From Theodoxus fluviatilis (taxonomy: Eukaryota; Mollusca; Gastropoda; Cycloneritida; Neritidae), in contig JAWQFJ010008479.1 of NCBI GenBank assembly GCA_034096865.1, positions 10,001 through 27,500 of the forward strand: 17,500 bases of DNA. The letters are read 5' to 3'. Below the pieces are notes generated by a model. The model made no database searches and was not told the DNA's origin. It worked only from the letters and a program-made list of their open reading frames with translations. Shown here one piece after another: positions 16,017 to 17,500 of the stretch (position 1 is the stretch's first letter; the number at the start of each line of letters is the position of its first letter). A program made the translations under genes and the position numbers.

Positions 16017-16409
16017 ATTACACACTCAAATCCACCTTGGCCATCTTAAGGACAAGGAAACTGAACTCCACGTCCTCAAAGCCTACGGCAATTTTGAAGA
16101 CCACAAGAAGAAGGCCAGGGAGGGAAAAGAGAAAAGAAAAGAAAATAAAAGAAGTGCCGCGGGAGATAATGAGGAGAAGATGGAAGAGGTGAGAGAGGGC
16201 AAAGAAGAAAAGGCCATGAGACTGACGATGTGGGGAAGGGCGATGAGGGAAATAGCCATCCTCAGAGACAACGCTTGTCCCTATCTCATCGGCTTCCATG
16301 GGGCCTACTTTGTGCAGGAGGCGAGCATCAGGAGGAGCTACGTGGTGCTGGCACTGGAGTATGCTGCCCTTGGAGACCTCCACCACCTCATCTCCACAAC
16401 AGCGTCCAG
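16017..16409 (+). CDS. Internal exon of a protein kinase (N-lobe, MAP2K/STE-like)
   Basis: Internal coding exon of 393 nt, phase 2 on both sides. The acceptor is TTTTTTCAG at 16008-16016, the donor CCAG|GTGAGT at 16410. It encodes 130 full codons. VLKAYG (residues 19-24) fits strand beta-3, with Lys21 as candidate ATP-binding lysine. RAMREIAILRDN (74-85) fits helix alpha-C, with Glu78 as its salt-bridge partner. CPYLIGFHGAYFV (87-99) fits beta-4, and SYVVLALEYAALGDLHHLIS (107-126) fits beta-5, the hinge and alpha-D. CPYLIGFHGA resembles MAP kinase kinases, which phosphorylate MAPKs in cytoplasmic cascades; the subfamily is not certain. Between beta-3 and alpha-C lies a highly charged Lys/Glu/Arg stretch (residues about 25-68), so K21 and E78 are 57 apart against about 19 in PKA. 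The glycine loop should be upstream, and HRD and DFG downstream beyond the window. The short frame extending upstream of 16017 is intron. Confidence 0.85.
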
Positions 16410-16540
16410 GTGAGTGGACAGGCTGAGCCAGCGGTCTGGAGGCCAGAAAGATTAATGAGGTGATATTGGGTAGGGCACGGTTAACAAACGCCTTGAAGTG
16501 AGGTGGGGCGTAGATTGATGAGTACTCTGGTGTTCTGTCT
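16410..16540. other. Start of the kinase intron
   Basis: Begins with the donor GTGAGTGG. Nothing else is recognisable before the CCTAT array. Confidence 0.6.
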
Positions 16541-17080
16541 TGTGTCCTATTTCATCCCATTTTATTCTATCCAACCCCGTCCCATCCCATCCTATTTTAT
16601 GTTATCCTGTTCTAACCTAGCCTAGACTAGCCTATCCTGTCCCTTCCTATATATCCAATCTTATCTTATCCTGCTCTATCCTATATCATCCCAACTTGTC
16701 TTATCCTATCTCATCCTACTTCATCATGTCCTGTGCTGCTCTATCCTAATCTATCCCACACTATTTTGTGTTGTCCTATTCCATTCTCTGGCATCCTATC
16801 CCGCACTGTCCTGTCCTATCCCATCATGGGCTATCCCATTCTATTTTGTGTTGTCCTATCCCATTCTCTGGCATCCTATCCCGCACTGTCCTGTCCTATC
16901 CCATTCTCTGGTATCCTATCCCGCACTGTCCTGTCCTATCCCATTCTCTGGCATCCTATCCCGCACTGTCCTGTCCTATCCCATCATGGGCTATCCCATA
17001 CTATCATGTCCTGTCCTTTGCTATCCCGCACCATCCCATCCCATCCCATCCTGTCCTGTTCTGTCCTATTCTTACCTCAA
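16541..17080. repeat. (CCTAT/CCCAT)n pentanucleotide array with 40-bp higher-order units
   Basis: Degenerate pyrimidine-rich pentamers (TATCC, CATCC, TGTCC) fill the tract. From 16743 to 17022 they are organised in 40-bp blocks: ATTCTCTGG starts at 16783, 16863, 16903 and 16943, and ATCATGGGCTATCCCAT at 16823 and 16983. The stop-free plus frames (Ser-Cys-Pro-Ile-Pro and similar) are artefacts. Confidence 0.9.
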
Positions 17081-17129
17081 TACAGAAAAGCAACGCGTTG
17101 TTTGATAGGCAGACAAGGAGGTCACGGCG

Positions 17130-17500
17130 TCAGTTTGATGTCGTAACGATGCAATAAACGGGTGTTGGTAGCAGGTCATAAGTGGCGCGGATGATGAAAC
17201 TAATGCGGCTAGGGTCCACATGCCACAGCTCTTTCCATTTAAGAATCCTTTGGGCTGTGTCCTCCCATCGGGTCCATTTTCCCTGCTGAGCCTGGGACAC
17301 TGTCTGAGCGACCCTTTGTCCTGCTCCTTCTTCCGGATCTCTTAGACCACATGCGCTCTCCTCTCAGCCTGATCCTTCAAGAAGAATTATTTCTTCGTGC
17401 AAAGACCGAGCCCATCCCTGTCTCTCTGGGTAGCCCCATAATTTCATGTAGCTGGAGTCCGCTTCCCACTCCTTGCCCATTAAGACGTCTGGAGGGTTAT
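17130..17500 (-). pseudogene. LINE ORF2 C-terminal fragment, frameshifted (minus strand)
   Basis: On the minus strand one frame reads QGKWTRWEDTAQRILKW, then KELWHVDPSRISFIIRATYD and LLPTPVYCIV, with a stop at 17130. The pattern W-T-x-W-(E)...W-x-(D/E)-L-W-x-x-x-P-x-(R)-I-x-F-(L/I)-I-R-(A/S)-(T/V)-Y-D-x-L-P-(S/T)-P is one I know from the region after the RT domain in non-LTR retrotransposon polyproteins of molluscs, corals and fish. Upstream (17300-17345) the likely continuation EIRKKEQDK lies in another frame behind a stop, so at least one frameshift has occurred. The fragment runs to the window edge, so its RT domain may lie beyond it. It is oriented opposite to the kinase gene and lies in its intron. 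Confidence 0.6.

Noticed and set aside
16733..17157. Pro/Ser/Cys/Ile-rich plus-strand frames
   Set aside because: They are translations of the CCTAT pentanucleotide array within an intron.

Overview
The window is eukaryotic nuclear DNA and most likely comes from a marine invertebrate, with a gastropod mollusc as my best guess. Pointers are consensus splice sites around a protein-kinase exon, tRNA-derived SINEs, decayed non-LTR retrotransposon fragments and a very high load of micro- and minisatellites. No bacterial or viral gene organisation is visible. The clade call is inference, not proof.

Layout. 1-1620: CCGT and GT microsatellites flanking a 5'-truncated reverse transcriptase (496-1475) with a one-base frameshift. 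1621-3064: no recognisable gene, then a ~496-bp dispersed repeat (copy A, minus strand). 3441-3860: two short tandem arrays (71 bp x2, 75 bp x3). 3938-4519 and 5953-6350: two diverged, inverted copies of a TATA/CCAAT-bearing segment, suggesting a foldback-like element; a SINE-like insert, repeat copy C and a GA tract lie in or between them. 6478-6680: 36-bp minisatellite. 7308-7588: SINE lacking its head. 7797-8990: 1.2 kb of GGT repeats. 9086-10679: 29 almost identical 55-bp units. 10826-11463: ATGA-type repeats, ending at repeat copy B (11464-11957).

11958-17500 looks more genic. A possible first coding exon (12137-12210) ends in a strong splice donor. It is followed by AT-rich, intron-like DNA with a minus-strand tRNA-SINE, a 31-bp minisatellite packed with CACGTG E-boxes (13598-14118), a full-length SINE (15282-15648) and a second SINE-like repeat. 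The one gene piece I trust is the kinase exon 16017-16409, which carries the N-lobe of a MAP2K/STE-like kinase with an unusual Lys/Glu-rich insert. The catalytic loop and the DFG segment would lie beyond the window. Downstream intronic DNA holds a CCTAT array with a 40-bp higher-order unit and a minus-strand LINE fragment.

Apart from the kinase exon and its possible upstream exon, nothing here forms a working gene set. The long open frames between 7.7 and 11 kb are artefacts of stop-free tandem repeats. The best candidates for something new are the E-box minisatellite, the foldback-like inverted element, the homogeneous 55-bp array and the kinase insert.
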